NCBI RefSeq assembly: GCF_001280065.1
Contig: NZ_LGEA01000096.1
Location: 1-64,000 of the forward strand
DNA from: Streptomyces sp. NRRL B-1140
GTDB taxonomy: Bacteria > Actinomycetota > Actinomycetes > Streptomycetales > Streptomycetaceae
Reading direction: 5' to 3'
Length of the DNA stretch: 64,000 bases
Shown: positions 8,067 to 16,330 of the stretch, one piece after another
Position numbering within the stretch: the first letter of the stretch is position 1
How the letters are laid out: each line of letters starts with the position of its first letter
Notes under the pieces: model-generated
What the model was told of the DNA's origin: nothing
The model's input: only the letters and a program-made list of their open reading frames with translations
Databases searched by the model: none
Program-made: the position numbers and the translations under genes

Positions 8067-9560
8067 TCACCGCAGGGGGTTGGGCAGTTCCGCCCACTGG
8101 TCCCCGGGCGTCCGCGGCGAGAGCCGCATCAGCGTCAGCGCCTTCGAGGGCAGCGGATCGGCGCACAGTGCCGCGAGATCCGGGGTGCGCGGCAGGTCCC
8201 GTACGGCCGTCTCCAGCGCCGCGCCGAGCGCCGGACCCGACCCGGCCGTGCCGGCCAGCGCGCCCGCCACGAGCGAGCCGAACAGCTTGCGGCGCAGCGC
8301 GCGTTCGTCGTCCGTGACCATCCGGGCCGGCAGCTCGGGCACCTCGATGCCGTGCCGGGCCAGGCGGGCCGGGCTGACCCGGATGTCGGCCAGGTCGCGG
8401 TAGACCAGCCGCACCGGGTCGCCCGCCGCCGAGAGGACTACCAGGAGGTTCTGGCCGTGCGCCTCCAGAGCCACGCCCAGCTCCAGCAGCCGCAGCCCGA
8501 CCGTGAGCGTGAGCCGTGCGAAACCGGCCAGCCAGGCGGGGGAGTGGGGGAGGCCGGTGGTCGCCAGCGCCGCCACCGGCAGGACCCGCTCGCCGCTGCC
8601 CGCGTACGCCTGCGGCGACTCCCGCAGGACGGCGGCGAGGTCGGGGGACCCCGCGGCCGCCGCGCCCAGGGTGCGGGTGATGTGCAGCAGGCCGTCCGAA
8701 CGTTCCGCCGGCGTCGCGGCGAAGTCCGACAGCGTCGCGGAGGCGGCGACCGAGGGCAGGGAGATGTCCCGCACCGAGGACGTCAGCCGGGCGCTCAGCG
8801 AGGTCTTCACCTGCGGCCCGCCGGGCACGGCCAGCGTCCGCAGCGACATCAGCGGATGCGCCGGGCGCCGCTCCTCGCACGTCCGCTTCAGCACGTGCGC
8901 CGCCTGCCACGGATGCACCGGAAGCACCACCCGCCCGCCGTCCCGCAGCTCGTCCGGCCACACGCCGCTCACCAGGCACTCCTGCGCCCGCACCGGCACC
9001 AGCCCCAGCTCCACGACAGGCCGGTGCTCGGGCCCGTAGGCCAGCTGCTCGGCCACCGAGAAGCCGGGACGGGACCGGCACGTCGGATGGAACGGATGCC
9101 CGTCGACGATCCGCTGCTCCCACTCCCAGTCGCTCTCGGGCCACTCCTCCCGGTCCCCCTGCTGCCCCGCCCGGGACAGCGCCAGCGACGCGACGCTGTG
9201 CCCGAGCTCGGCGGCGAACGCGGCGGAGTGCGGTACGGCGAGGTCCGTCATCAGCCGCGCCGGATCCGTGTACGCCGTCTCGTCCAGCCGTACGGCGGTG
9301 ACGTACGCGCCGGTCGCGTACGGGTCCGGCCGGGGCCCGTGCAGTCGGCGGCCGTCGGACAGGGACAGCGTCAGACCGTCCCGGGCCTGCTCCCGGCGGG
9401 CGACCCAGGGCAGCGGCTCGTGGGCGAGACCGCGCCACAGCCGGGACAGCACGGCCGCCCGGGCGCCGGGCAGTTCGGCCTCGTACCGCGGCAGGAGCCC
9501 GGGCCGGACGACGGACAGCTCGTCGGCCACCTCGGCCTCGGCGGTGGGGGGACGGTGCAC
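8067..9560 (-). CDS. IucA/IucC-family NIS siderophore synthetase (first of a divergent pair)
   Basis: A 497-residue member of the NRPS-independent siderophore synthetases, which adenylate a carboxylate such as citrate and condense it with an amine or hydroxamate. The ATP-binding motif is IVDGHPFHPTCRSRPGFS (the family H-P-x-x-K/R-x-R-x-G pattern). VLPVHPWQAAHVLK and KTSLSARLTSSVRD are further family blocks. The C-terminal FhuF-like region ends PSKALTLMRLSPRTPGDQWAELPNPL. GTG 9560 is preceded by GAGGAG. A second synthetase is transcribed divergently 101 bp away, so the two may act sequentially. No siderophore transporter, lysine/ornithine oxygenase or decarboxylase lies beside them. Confidence 0.9.
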   Translation of the reverse strand: MHRPPTAEAEVADELSVVRPGLLPRYEAELPGARAAVLSRLWRGLAHEPLPWVARREQARDGLTLSLSDGRRLHGPRPDPYATGAYVTAVRLDETAYTDPARLMTDLAVPHSAAFAAELGHSVASLALSRAGQQGDREEWPESDWEWEQRIVDGHPFHPTCRSRPGFSVAEQLAYGPEHRPVVELGLVPVRAQECLVSGVWPDELRDGGRVVLPVHPWQAAHVLKRTCEERRPAHPLMSLRTLAVPGGPQVKTSLSARLTSSVRDISLPSVAASATLSDFAATPAERSDGLLHITRTLGAAAAGSPDLAAVLRESPQAYAGSGERVLPVAALATTGLPHSPAWLAGFARLTLTVGLRLLELGVALEAHGQNLLVVLSAAGDPVRLVYRDLADIRVSPARLARHGIEVPELPARMVTDDERALRRKLFGSLVAGALAGTAGSGPALGAALETAVRDLPRTPDLAALCADPLPSKALTLMRLSPRTPGDQWAELPNPLR

Positions 9561-9661
9561 GGGCGGGCTCCTCGGGTACGAATAGGGGCGTCACAGCGGA
9601 ACGGCGACGACCGACATACTGATCATCTCCGCCCGGCACGCTGAAACGACCATAGGGACGA
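9561..9661. promoter_or_regulatory. Divergent promoter region of the siderophore synthetase pair
   Basis: This 101-bp gap must hold the promoters of both synthetase genes. I looked for the actinobacterial DmdR/IdeR iron box (a 19-bp palindrome like TTAGGTTAGGCTAACCTAA) and saw no match. Only weakly AT-richer bases (ACATACTGATCATC) occur near the middle. Confidence 0.4.
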
Positions 9662-11197
9662 GTGGAACGCGTGGACCTCATGCCCCCGCCCGCCGACGAC
9701 GACTCGGCCCCAGGTGACGACCCGGCCACCGGAGCCCTCGCCGACGCGTACGCCGCCGTGCCCCTGCTGAACTGCCTGCTGCGGGAGGTCGCCCGGCCGG
9801 TGCGCCGGGAGGGCGACCGTCGCGTCCACCGACTGCCCGGCACGGGCCGGCTGTTGCGGGTGCGCGGAACACGGCGGCCCGCCGAGCCGGAGATCGAGGT
9901 CACCGGAACCTGGCACCGCGTCGGCCACACCGAGCTGGTCAAGCTCGTCGCCGAGGAACTGCGCCGGCACACCGGGCTGTCCAACCACGAACTCCCCGCC
10001 GAGATGCTCGACAGCCGCGACGCCGTGGCCGCCCTGCTCTCCGCCCGGGCCCGGGCCGTTCCGCCCGACGACACCTACCGGCGCTCCGAGCAGGCCCTCC
10101 TGACCGGCCACACCCACCACCCGGCCCCCAAGGCGCGCGGCGGCGGACCCACAGCCCGCTGGCTGCCGTACGCGCCCGAGGCGTACGCCCGCTTCCCGCT
10201 GGTGCTGCTCGGTCTGCGCGAGGACACCGTCGTCGAGGAGGGCGACACCTCCGCCCTCGACGGACTCGGCACGGCGCCGCCCGGCTACCGGCTGCTCCCG
10301 GCCCACCCCTGGCAGCTCGAGCTGGCCGCGCAGGAGCTCGCCGCGGCCTTCGCGGACGGCCGGCTGATCCGGCTCGGCACCACCGCCTCCGACGCCTGGC
10401 CGACCGCCGCGATCCGTACGCTCTACACGCCCGAGCGGGACCTCTTCCTCAAGTTCAGCCTGGACGTGCGCATCACCAACGACATCCGTCGTCTGTGGCG
10501 CCACGACCTGCTCGCCGTGCGCCGGACGGACGCGGCCGTGCGCGCCGCCTTCGAGAGGTTCGACGGGCCCTCGGCCTGGCTCAGCGACCGCGGCTACCGC
10601 ACCGCCGGCTTCGCCTTCGAGGCCCTGGCCGTCCTCGTCCGCGACGGCTTCACCGGCCGTCTCCTGCCCGGCACTGTCCCGGTGCTCGCCGCCGGTCTGG
10701 TCGAGGGCTTCGACGGCAGCCCGCTCGATCGCGCCGCCGACCCCGCCCTCTGGTGGGCGGCGTACCTGGCCCAGGTCGTGCCCCCGGCGCTGACGGCGTT
10801 CGCCGAGCACGGGGTCGTCATCGAGGCGCATCTGCAGAACACGCTGGTCGCCGTGGACGCCGACGGGCTGCCGGTGCAGGCGCTGTACCGGGACGCCGAG
10901 GGCGTCAAGCTGCTGCCGGACGTGACGCGGCAGGCGGGCTGGGAGCGGCTCGTGTACTGCCTGGTGGTCAATCACCTCATCGAGATCGCCGGCGCCCTCA
11001 CCGAACGGCACCCGGAGTTCGACCCCTGGCCCGCCGCCCGGCGCGAACTCGCCCGTCACGGCCTCCCCGAGATCCCCGCCCTGCTCACCTCGCCGACCCT
11101 CCCGGCGAAGACCAACCTGCTGCTGCGCTGGACCGGCGCCGACGGCGCCGACGCCCGCTACCGGCCCCTGCCCAACCCGCTCCGGCAAGGGACCTGA
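9662..11197 (+). CDS. IucA/IucC-family NIS siderophore synthetase (second of the pair)
   Basis: A 511-residue synthetase of the same family as its divergent neighbour but clearly different in sequence. It contains LLTGHTHHPAPKARGGG (ATP-binding H-P-x-x-K-x-R-G), LLPAHPWQLELAAQEL, KFSLDVRITNDIRRL, and a C-terminal FhuF-like region with VVIEAHLQNTLVAVD, VYCLVVNHLIEIAG and PAKTNLLLRWTG. GTG 9662 has AGGG just upstream; GTG 9671 or ATG 9680 are alternatives. It is followed after 62 bp by a small 2Fe-2S ferredoxin gene that could supply electrons for iron release. The substrates cannot be deduced. Confidence 0.9.
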   Translation: MERVDLMPPPADDDSAPGDDPATGALADAYAAVPLLNCLLREVARPVRREGDRRVHRLPGTGRLLRVRGTRRPAEPEIEVTGTWHRVGHTELVKLVAEELRRHTGLSNHELPAEMLDSRDAVAALLSARARAVPPDDTYRRSEQALLTGHTHHPAPKARGGGPTARWLPYAPEAYARFPLVLLGLREDTVVEEGDTSALDGLGTAPPGYRLLPAHPWQLELAAQELAAAFADGRLIRLGTTASDAWPTAAIRTLYTPERDLFLKFSLDVRITNDIRRLWRHDLLAVRRTDAAVRAAFERFDGPSAWLSDRGYRTAGFAFEALAVLVRDGFTGRLLPGTVPVLAAGLVEGFDGSPLDRAADPALWWAAYLAQVVPPALTAFAEHGVVIEAHLQNTLVAVDADGLPVQALYRDAEGVKLLPDVTRQAGWERLVYCLVVNHLIEIAGALTERHPEFDPWPAARRELARHGLPEIPALLTSPTLPAKTNLLLRWTGADGADARYRPLPNPLRQGT

Positions 11198-11259
11198 CCC
11201 GCCGGGCCGGGCACCCCCATGACATGATCATCACTACACGCACAGAGGGGAGGGGCGGC

Positions 11260-11631
11260 ATGGCCGCGACGCCGAACGCAGGGCTTCCGTGCCGCATCGT
11301 CGTCTGCCGGGACTGCTGCTGCGGCACCCGCAAGATCAGGGGCGTCGATCACGCCGCCCAGACCGAGCGCCTGCGCGAGGCGGCGCCGGTACGCGTCTCC
11401 GACTGCCTCGACGTGTGCGACCAGGCCAATGTGATCGTCGTCCAGCCGTCTGCCGAGGGCCGGGCCGCCGGGGGCCGTCCGGTGTGGCTCGGACTGGTCA
11501 ACGACCCGGCCGCCACCGAGGACGTCGTCTCCTGGGTGCGGGCGGGCGGCCCCGGCGTCGCGCCGGTGCCGGAGATCCTCGACCTGTATGTCTTCAGCCC
11601 GCACAAGAAACGCGCCGCCGGCGGTTCGTGA
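11260..11631 (+). CDS. Thioredoxin-like [2Fe-2S] ferredoxin domain protein
   Basis: A 123-residue protein with the cysteine pattern of thioredoxin-fold 2Fe-2S ferredoxins: CRIVVCRDCCCGTRKIRG at the N-terminus and CLDVCDQANVIVVQP about 35 residues later. ATG 11260 is preferred because GGGGAGGGG precedes it by 4 nt; an upstream ATG at 11224 has no such site. It lies on the same strand as and 62 bp after the siderophore synthetase. A role in reducing ferric siderophore is plausible but unproven, as similar proteins also occur alone in Streptomyces genomes. Confidence 0.8.
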   Translation: MAATPNAGLPCRIVVCRDCCCGTRKIRGVDHAAQTERLREAAPVRVSDCLDVCDQANVIVVQPSAEGRAAGGRPVWLGLVNDPAATEDVVSWVRAGGPGVAPVPEILDLYVFSPHKKRAAGGS

Positions 11632-11723
11632 AGCAGGGCTCGGCTCGCGACACAGGGCTCAGGTCACGGGCCGCGTGACACGGCCGCCGTGCCGGGAGTG
11701 CCAGGACTCCGTCGCCGGGAGCG

Positions 11724-13223
11724 TCAGGACTCCTTGCCGTCGACGAGGGCCGGGTCGACCACGCTCGGGTGTTCCGACCAGAAGGCGGGCGCCAGCAGCC
11801 GCCACACCACCATGAGGACCACGCCCGCGACGACGATGCCGATGCCGATGACGAGCGGGGGACCGATCCCGAACCACGAGACGCCGCTGTAGGAGTTGCC
11901 GGGATCGGACATGTCCGCCACCGACTCCACCAGCAGCCACGCCAGCAGCCCCGCACCGATCAGCGGTCCCAGGCCGATCAGGAGGAAATTGCGGGCGCTG
12001 CGGGTCAGCTGGCGGCGGTAGTACACCGCGCAGGCGAGGCCCGTGAGCGCGTAGTAGAACGCGATCAGCAAGGACAGGGCGGTGAGGGAGTCGAAGAGGG
12101 CGTTCTCGCTGATGTGGAACAGGACCAGGTACCAGGCGATGGCGATGCCCGCGACCCACCAGGTGCTCACGTCGGGGGTGCGGAAGCGCGGGTGGATGCG
12201 GCCGAAGTGGGCGGGCAGCGCGTGCCGGCGTGCCATGGACAGCCCCGTGCGCGAGGCCGGAATGATCGTCGTCTGGGTGGAGGCGAGCGCGGAGGTCGAC
12301 ACCGCCAGCAGCACCACCCAGTCCCAGCCGCCCATCGCCTCCTCGGCGAGCAGCGCGAAGATGAACTCCTCCTCCGACGCGTTCTCGGCGAGGTAGTCCG
12401 TGCCCGCGTAGGCGACGACCGCGAAGGCGACCGCGACATAGGTCACCAGCAGCAGCACCGTCGACCAGACGGCCGCCTTGCCGGGGGCGGTGGCCGAGTC
12501 CTCGACCTCCTCGGTGAGGTTGACCGCCGACTCCCACCCCCAGTAGATGAACACGCCCAGCAGCAGGGACGCGGTCAGTGACGCCCCGCCCGCTCCGAAC
12601 GGGTCGAGCCAGCCGAACTCCGGGTCGACGGCGTCGAGGGTGCCGGTGCCGGCGTAGACGCGGTAGAGCGCCACCACGGCGAAGGCGAGCAGGCAGGCGA
12701 CCTGCGCCAGGATGAGGACGTTCTGCACCTTGGCCGACAGCTCGGTGCCGATCACGCAGACGGCCGTCATCACCAGGATGAGCAGCACCGTCAGCACCTG
12801 ACGGACCACGTCGTTGTCGGCCCAGCCGTCCAGGCCGACCGCGAGCAGGAAGAACGTCACGGCCACGTCCGCGAGCGACCCGACGACCAGCACGCCCGTC
12901 ATCGTGATGGCCCAGCCGCCGAGCCAGCCCGCCCACGGGCCCATGGCCCGGGTGACCCAGGAGAACGTCGTGCCGCAGTCCTGGTCGACCTTGTTGAGGT
13001 AGTAGAACGCCGAGGCGATCAGCAGCATGGGCACGAACGACGCGAGCATCACACCGGGGGCGTAGATGCCGACCAGCGCCACGACGGGACCGATCACCGC
13101 CGCCACGGAGTACGCGGGGGAGGTCGCGTTGAGCCCGATGACCAGCGCGTCGACGAACCCGATGGCATCGGGCTTCAGGCTCGCCTCCGGGGGTGGGCCC
13201 GGGTCCGTGATGTCCTTGGCCAT
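11724..13223 (-). CDS. APC-superfamily amino acid/amine permease
   Basis: A 499-residue inner-membrane transporter with about twelve to fourteen hydrophobic segments. The N-terminal family motif is GFVDALVIGLNATSPAYSVA, followed by PMLLIASAFYYLNKVDQDCGT and the mid-protein stretch GWESAVNLTEEVEDS, typical of amino-acid permeases. The expected role is proton- or antiport-coupled uptake of an amino acid or amine. ATG 13223 follows GGGAGCGAGGGAG. A perfect 8-bp inverted repeat sits 15 bp upstream of the start, implying control by a dedicated repressor (GntR-like spacing). No enzyme gene is adjacent to tell the substrate. Confidence 0.87.
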   Translation of the reverse strand: MAKDITDPGPPPEASLKPDAIGFVDALVIGLNATSPAYSVAAVIGPVVALVGIYAPGVMLASFVPMLLIASAFYYLNKVDQDCGTTFSWVTRAMGPWAGWLGGWAITMTGVLVVGSLADVAVTFFLLAVGLDGWADNDVVRQVLTVLLILVMTAVCVIGTELSAKVQNVLILAQVACLLAFAVVALYRVYAGTGTLDAVDPEFGWLDPFGAGGASLTASLLLGVFIYWGWESAVNLTEEVEDSATAPGKAAVWSTVLLLVTYVAVAFAVVAYAGTDYLAENASEEEFIFALLAEEAMGGWDWVVLLAVSTSALASTQTTIIPASRTGLSMARRHALPAHFGRIHPRFRTPDVSTWWVAGIAIAWYLVLFHISENALFDSLTALSLLIAFYYALTGLACAVYYRRQLTRSARNFLLIGLGPLIGAGLLAWLLVESVADMSDPGNSYSGVSWFGIGPPLVIGIGIVVAGVVLMVVWRLLAPAFWSEHPSVVDPALVDGKES

Positions 13224-13237
13224 GCTCCCTCGCTCCC

Positions 13238-13259
13238 GTTGTATGTGGGTCCATACAAC
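13238..13259 (-). promoter_or_regulatory. Inverted repeat operator upstream of the APC permease
   Basis: GTTGTATG-TGGGTC-CATACAAC is a perfect 8-bp inverted repeat with a 6-bp spacer, located 15-36 bp upstream of the permease ATG. Its size and position fit a dimeric repressor site of the GntR or TetR type. The cognate regulator is not next to it. Confidence 0.6.
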
Positions 13260-13312
13260 AGGCACTTTCGAGGGGGTTTGGTTATTTATGTCCCTTCAGG
13301 GCTTCATGTCGG

Positions 13313-13861
13313 TCAGTCGCCGGTCGTCCTCTCCAGCAGTGCTCCGTACGCGAGCTGCAGCGTGTCCGCCCCCGCCAGGGCGGTGAGCGCGCCCATGGCC
13401 GTGCGGGTCGCGCGCGGCCAGAGCAACTGACCGGCGGTCAGCGCCGAGGCGACCCAGACACTCATGCAGAACGGGCAGGTCGCGAGCTCGCCGACGGTGT
13501 GCCTGCCCTGCTCGGGCTGGGCCTCCTCGTGCAGCTCGGCGGGCCCCTGCGGTTCCACGTACCGGGTGAACGGGGCCCGCAGCGGGCTGGTCACCGACGC
13601 CTTGGTGAGCAGCCGGCTGAGCCGGAAGGTGGCCACCGAGGTCAGGACCACATCCCAGGGCTCGGGCCGCTCCGGCAGCGGGCGCCCGCGGCGCCGTACC
13701 ACCGTGCTCCACGCCGCCGTGAACGCAGTGAATCCCGCCATGGCCGCGGTGTAGCCGCCCAGCGGCCGGTCGTGCCCTGCCGCGTAGTCCCTGCGGGTGC
13801 GCCGGAGCGCTCCGTGCAGCCGGCCGACGAGCCGGCTGTCAGTCCCTGTCGCCGTGCCCAT
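13313..13861 (-). CDS. DUF1360 membrane protein
   Basis: A 182-residue protein. The visible family features are a central block DVVLTSVATFRLSRLLTKASVTSPLRAPFTRYVEP and the Cys pair in LATCPFCMSVWVASAL, followed by hydrophobic segments, as in DUF1360 proteins (related to the Bacillus spore-coat-associated YjcL/SP group). About two to three membrane segments are present. Its start (ATG 13861) lies inside the 3' end of the upstream Rieske gene, a 23-bp overlap, indicating co-expression. The function is unknown. Confidence 0.75.
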   Translation of the reverse strand: MGTATGTDSRLVGRLHGALRRTRRDYAAGHDRPLGGYTAAMAGFTAFTAAWSTVVRRRGRPLPERPEPWDVVLTSVATFRLSRLLTKASVTSPLRAPFTRYVEPQGPAELHEEAQPEQGRHTVGELATCPFCMSVWVASALTAGQLLWPRATRTAMGALTALAGADTLQLAYGALLERTTGD

Positions 13862-14801
13862 GGGCAGCCCCCGATCGGCTTCCGTTCCTCCGCGCGGCCG
13901 GTTCCCCGCCGTCCTGGTGACGCAACCGCACCTCGACATGGCCGTCGGCGACCCTGGTTTCGAAGGACGGCTGGGGCGCGGTGGCCGGTCCGCGCACGTT
14001 CCAGCCGTCGGAGAGCCGGAAGACGCTGCCGTGCCAGGGGCACCGCACACATCCGTCGGCGACGGTGCCCTCGGACAACGGCCCCGCGAGGTGGCTGCAC
14101 CGCTCGGCGAGCGCGTGGATCGCCCCACCGGTCTCGCGCACCACCAGCACCGGCACGTCGTCCACGCTGCGCCGCACCGCCTCACCGGCCGGGAACTCGG
14201 CCACGGCCCCGATCCGGTGCCAGCCCTGGGAGACGACGTTCGGGACCTCCTCGGCGTGGTTCGCGCCGGAGGCCTGCCGGTAGGCCAGGTGGCCGCCCAG
14301 CATGCCGCCGATCCCGACCGCGGTCAGCCCGAGGAAGCCGTACGCCCGGCCCGCCCCCTCGCGCCCCTTGACGCGGCAGGCGAGCGAGGCGGCGTACAGG
14401 CCGACGGCCGCCGTGTTGGACAGGGCGTGCACCAGCCCGACCCGCTGTTGCCGGCGGTGCAGCTCCGCCCAGTCCACCCAGCCGGCCAGGGCCGAGGGGG
14501 CGGCGGCGCCCAGACCGACCCCGACCAGCAGCCGTGACTCCCGCGAGCGGCCGGGGCGCAGGTCCAGGACCGCCGCCGACAGCCAGCTTCCGATCGGCAC
14601 CTGCACCAGCAGCGGATGCACCGGGTGCCCCAGCCACCTGCCGTGCAGCAGGTCCCGGCCACGTCCCAGGGGCAGTGCCCGCACGCCCCTGCGGAGCGTT
14701 TCTATCACCGCATCGGCCCTGGCCTCGCGCTCGAGGCGGTCCAGCAGCCACAGGACCCGGTTCTGCCGCATCACCCGGCGGCGAGGTGGGGTTGCGCTCA
14801 T
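13839..14801 (-). CDS. Rieske [2Fe-2S] protein with N-terminal DUF2231-like membrane domain
   Basis: A 320-residue protein. Residues about 50-185 form a membrane domain like DUF2231, with LLHGRWLGHPVHPLLVQVPIG and several hydrophobic helices. Residues about 190-300 form a Rieske domain with ligands Cys235-x-His237 (ERCSHLAGPL) and Cys254-x-x-His257 (VRCPWHGSVF). The protein should therefore carry a membrane-tethered 2Fe-2S cluster for electron transfer. It is divergent (160 bp) from the CYP152-type P450 and overlaps the DUF1360 gene. CYP152 enzymes use H2O2 and do not need such a partner, so a link to the P450 is only positional. Confidence 0.85.
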   Translation of the reverse strand: MSATPPRRRVMRQNRVLWLLDRLEREARADAVIETLRRGVRALPLGRGRDLLHGRWLGHPVHPLLVQVPIGSWLSAAVLDLRPGRSRESRLLVGVGLGAAAPSALAGWVDWAELHRRQQRVGLVHALSNTAAVGLYAASLACRVKGREGAGRAYGFLGLTAVGIGGMLGGHLAYRQASGANHAEEVPNVVSQGWHRIGAVAEFPAGEAVRRSVDDVPVLVVRETGGAIHALAERCSHLAGPLSEGTVADGCVRCPWHGSVFRLSDGWNVRGPATAPQPSFETRVADGHVEVRLRHQDGGEPAARRNGSRSGAAHGHGDRD

Positions 14802-14961
14802 GCCCCGCCGGGTCCCCACCGCCACCGGCGGCAAACGGAGTGGGCGGCGGCGTTCCTGGTCAGCAGCCCGCCGGGAACCAGGCGGATCCGGCCGTCCCCG
14901 TCGGCGGACATCGCGCGGTGCGCCGCGTTTCCCGGCAGGGCCGGCGGGCACCCGCCGCGCC

Positions 14962-16233
14962 ATGAATCCCGGTCGCAGTCCACTGATCGCCGACAGCTCC
15001 CTCGCTCTCCTCGCCAAGGGGTACGCCTGGCTGCCCGACCGGAGGCGCCGCACCTCCGCCCCGCTCGTGCGCACCCGGCTCATGGGACAGCCGGTCGTCG
15101 CCCTGCACGGCCCCGAGGCGGTGCGGTTCTTCTACGACGAGCGGCACGTGGAGCGCCGCTCGGCGCTGCCCGGGCCGGTGCTGAGCACGCTGTTCGGGCA
15201 CGGCGCCGTGCACACCCTGGACGGCCCGGACCACCGCGTGCGCAAGGAGATGTTCCTGTCCCTGCTCACCGGGGCGGAGGCGGTCGCCGGCCTGGTGGAC
15301 CGCGTCGCCGCGGAGTGGGACGAGGCGGTGGAGTCGTGGTCCGGCCGCCGGGTCGTGCTGTTCGACGAGACGAGCCGTGTGCTCACCCGGGGCGTGTGCC
15401 AGTGGGCCGGAGTGGTCGTCGAGGACGTCGGGCCACTGGCCAGGGACCTCGTCGCCATGGTCGACGGTTTCGCCACGGCCGGCCCACGCCACTGGCGGGC
15501 CCGCCGGGCCCGGGCCCGCTGCGAGGCCTGGCTGGGACGTCTGATCGAGGAGGTACGGGCGGGGACCGCCTCCGCGCAGGCCGGATCGGCCGTGGAGGGG
15601 ATCGCCCGGCACCGGGACGCCGACGGCCGGCTCCTGGACCCGCACACGGCCGCGGTCGAACTGCTCAACGTCATCCGCCCGACGGTCGCGGTGTGCTGGT
15701 TCGTCACCTACGCCGGACACGCGCTGCGCCTCAGGCCCGGGCTGCGGGAACGCCTGACCGGCGACGACCCCGCCCACGCCGTGGCGTTCGCCCACGAGCT
15801 GCGGCGCTTCTACCCCTTCGCGCCCTTCGTCGGCGGCCGGGCCGTCACCGATCTGGAGTGGCACGGCGAGCCGATCCCGTCCGGCACGCTGATCCTGCTC
15901 GACCTCTACGGGCAGAACCACGATCCCGCCCTCTGGGACGATCCGTACACCTTCGAACCGCGGCGTTTCCTCGAGCGGCCGCCTGCGGGTGACGAGCTGA
16001 TCCCCCAGGGCGGCGGCGACCGGACCACCGGCCACCGCTGCCCCGGTGAGGACGTCACGATCGCGCTGCTGCGTGCCCTCGTGCCGCGACTGGCCCGGCT
16101 GGAGTACGAGGTGCCCGAGCAGGACCTGCGGATCCCGCTGAACCGCATGCCGGCCCGGGTCCGCAGCGGTTTCGTCATGGACGACGTCCGGGTGCCCGCA
16201 CCCGCCGCCGCGGCCACGTCCCCGGCACCCTGA
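14962..16233 (+). CDS. CYP152-family fatty acid peroxygenase/decarboxylase P450
   Basis: A 423-residue P450. It belongs to CYP152 (BS-beta, SP-alpha, OleT), whose members use H2O2 on fatty acids. The I helix lacks the acid-Thr pair and instead has Arg239-Pro240 (NVIRPTVAV), which binds the substrate carboxylate. The heme loop is PQGGGDRTTGHRCPGE (Cys360) and the ExxR is Glu279/Arg282. In the LFGHGAVHTLDG segment, Phe78 and His84 align with Phe79 and His85 of OleT-JE, where His favours decarboxylation to 1-alkenes; alpha/beta-hydroxylating members such as BS-beta have Gln there. The Shine-Dalgarno is weak. Terminal-alkene formation is inferred, and hydroxylation remains possible. Confidence 0.9.
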   Translation: MNPGRSPLIADSSLALLAKGYAWLPDRRRRTSAPLVRTRLMGQPVVALHGPEAVRFFYDERHVERRSALPGPVLSTLFGHGAVHTLDGPDHRVRKEMFLSLLTGAEAVAGLVDRVAAEWDEAVESWSGRRVVLFDETSRVLTRGVCQWAGVVVEDVGPLARDLVAMVDGFATAGPRHWRARRARARCEAWLGRLIEEVRAGTASAQAGSAVEGIARHRDADGRLLDPHTAAVELLNVIRPTVAVCWFVTYAGHALRLRPGLRERLTGDDPAHAVAFAHELRRFYPFAPFVGGRAVTDLEWHGEPIPSGTLILLDLYGQNHDPALWDDPYTFEPRRFLERPPAGDELIPQGGGDRTTGHRCPGEDVTIALLRALVPRLARLEYEVPEQDLRIPLNRMPARVRSGFVMDDVRVPAPAAAATSPAP

Positions 16234-16330
16234 GCACGACGGGATCCGCCTGCGGGCCAGGGCCCCTCCGTGGCCGTCGCGCCTGGTTACCATGGCCCCT
16301 TCGGACTCTGCCCCGGGGGAGCTCAGGACC

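Noticed and set aside
5563..8403. A 946-codon plus-strand frame running across several minus-strand genes
   Set aside because: It spans the terminator and two genes with signal peptides and a MIDAS motif on the other strand; no homology is visible.
9561..9661. Possible iron-box (DmdR/IdeR) operator between siderophore synthetases
   Set aside because: No 19-bp TTAGGTTAGGCTAACCTAA-like palindrome is present; only a short AT-richer patch.
13839..16233. Rieske protein as a redox partner of the adjacent P450
   Set aside because: CYP152 enzymes use H2O2 directly and the genes are divergent, so adjacency is not enough to propose a partnership.
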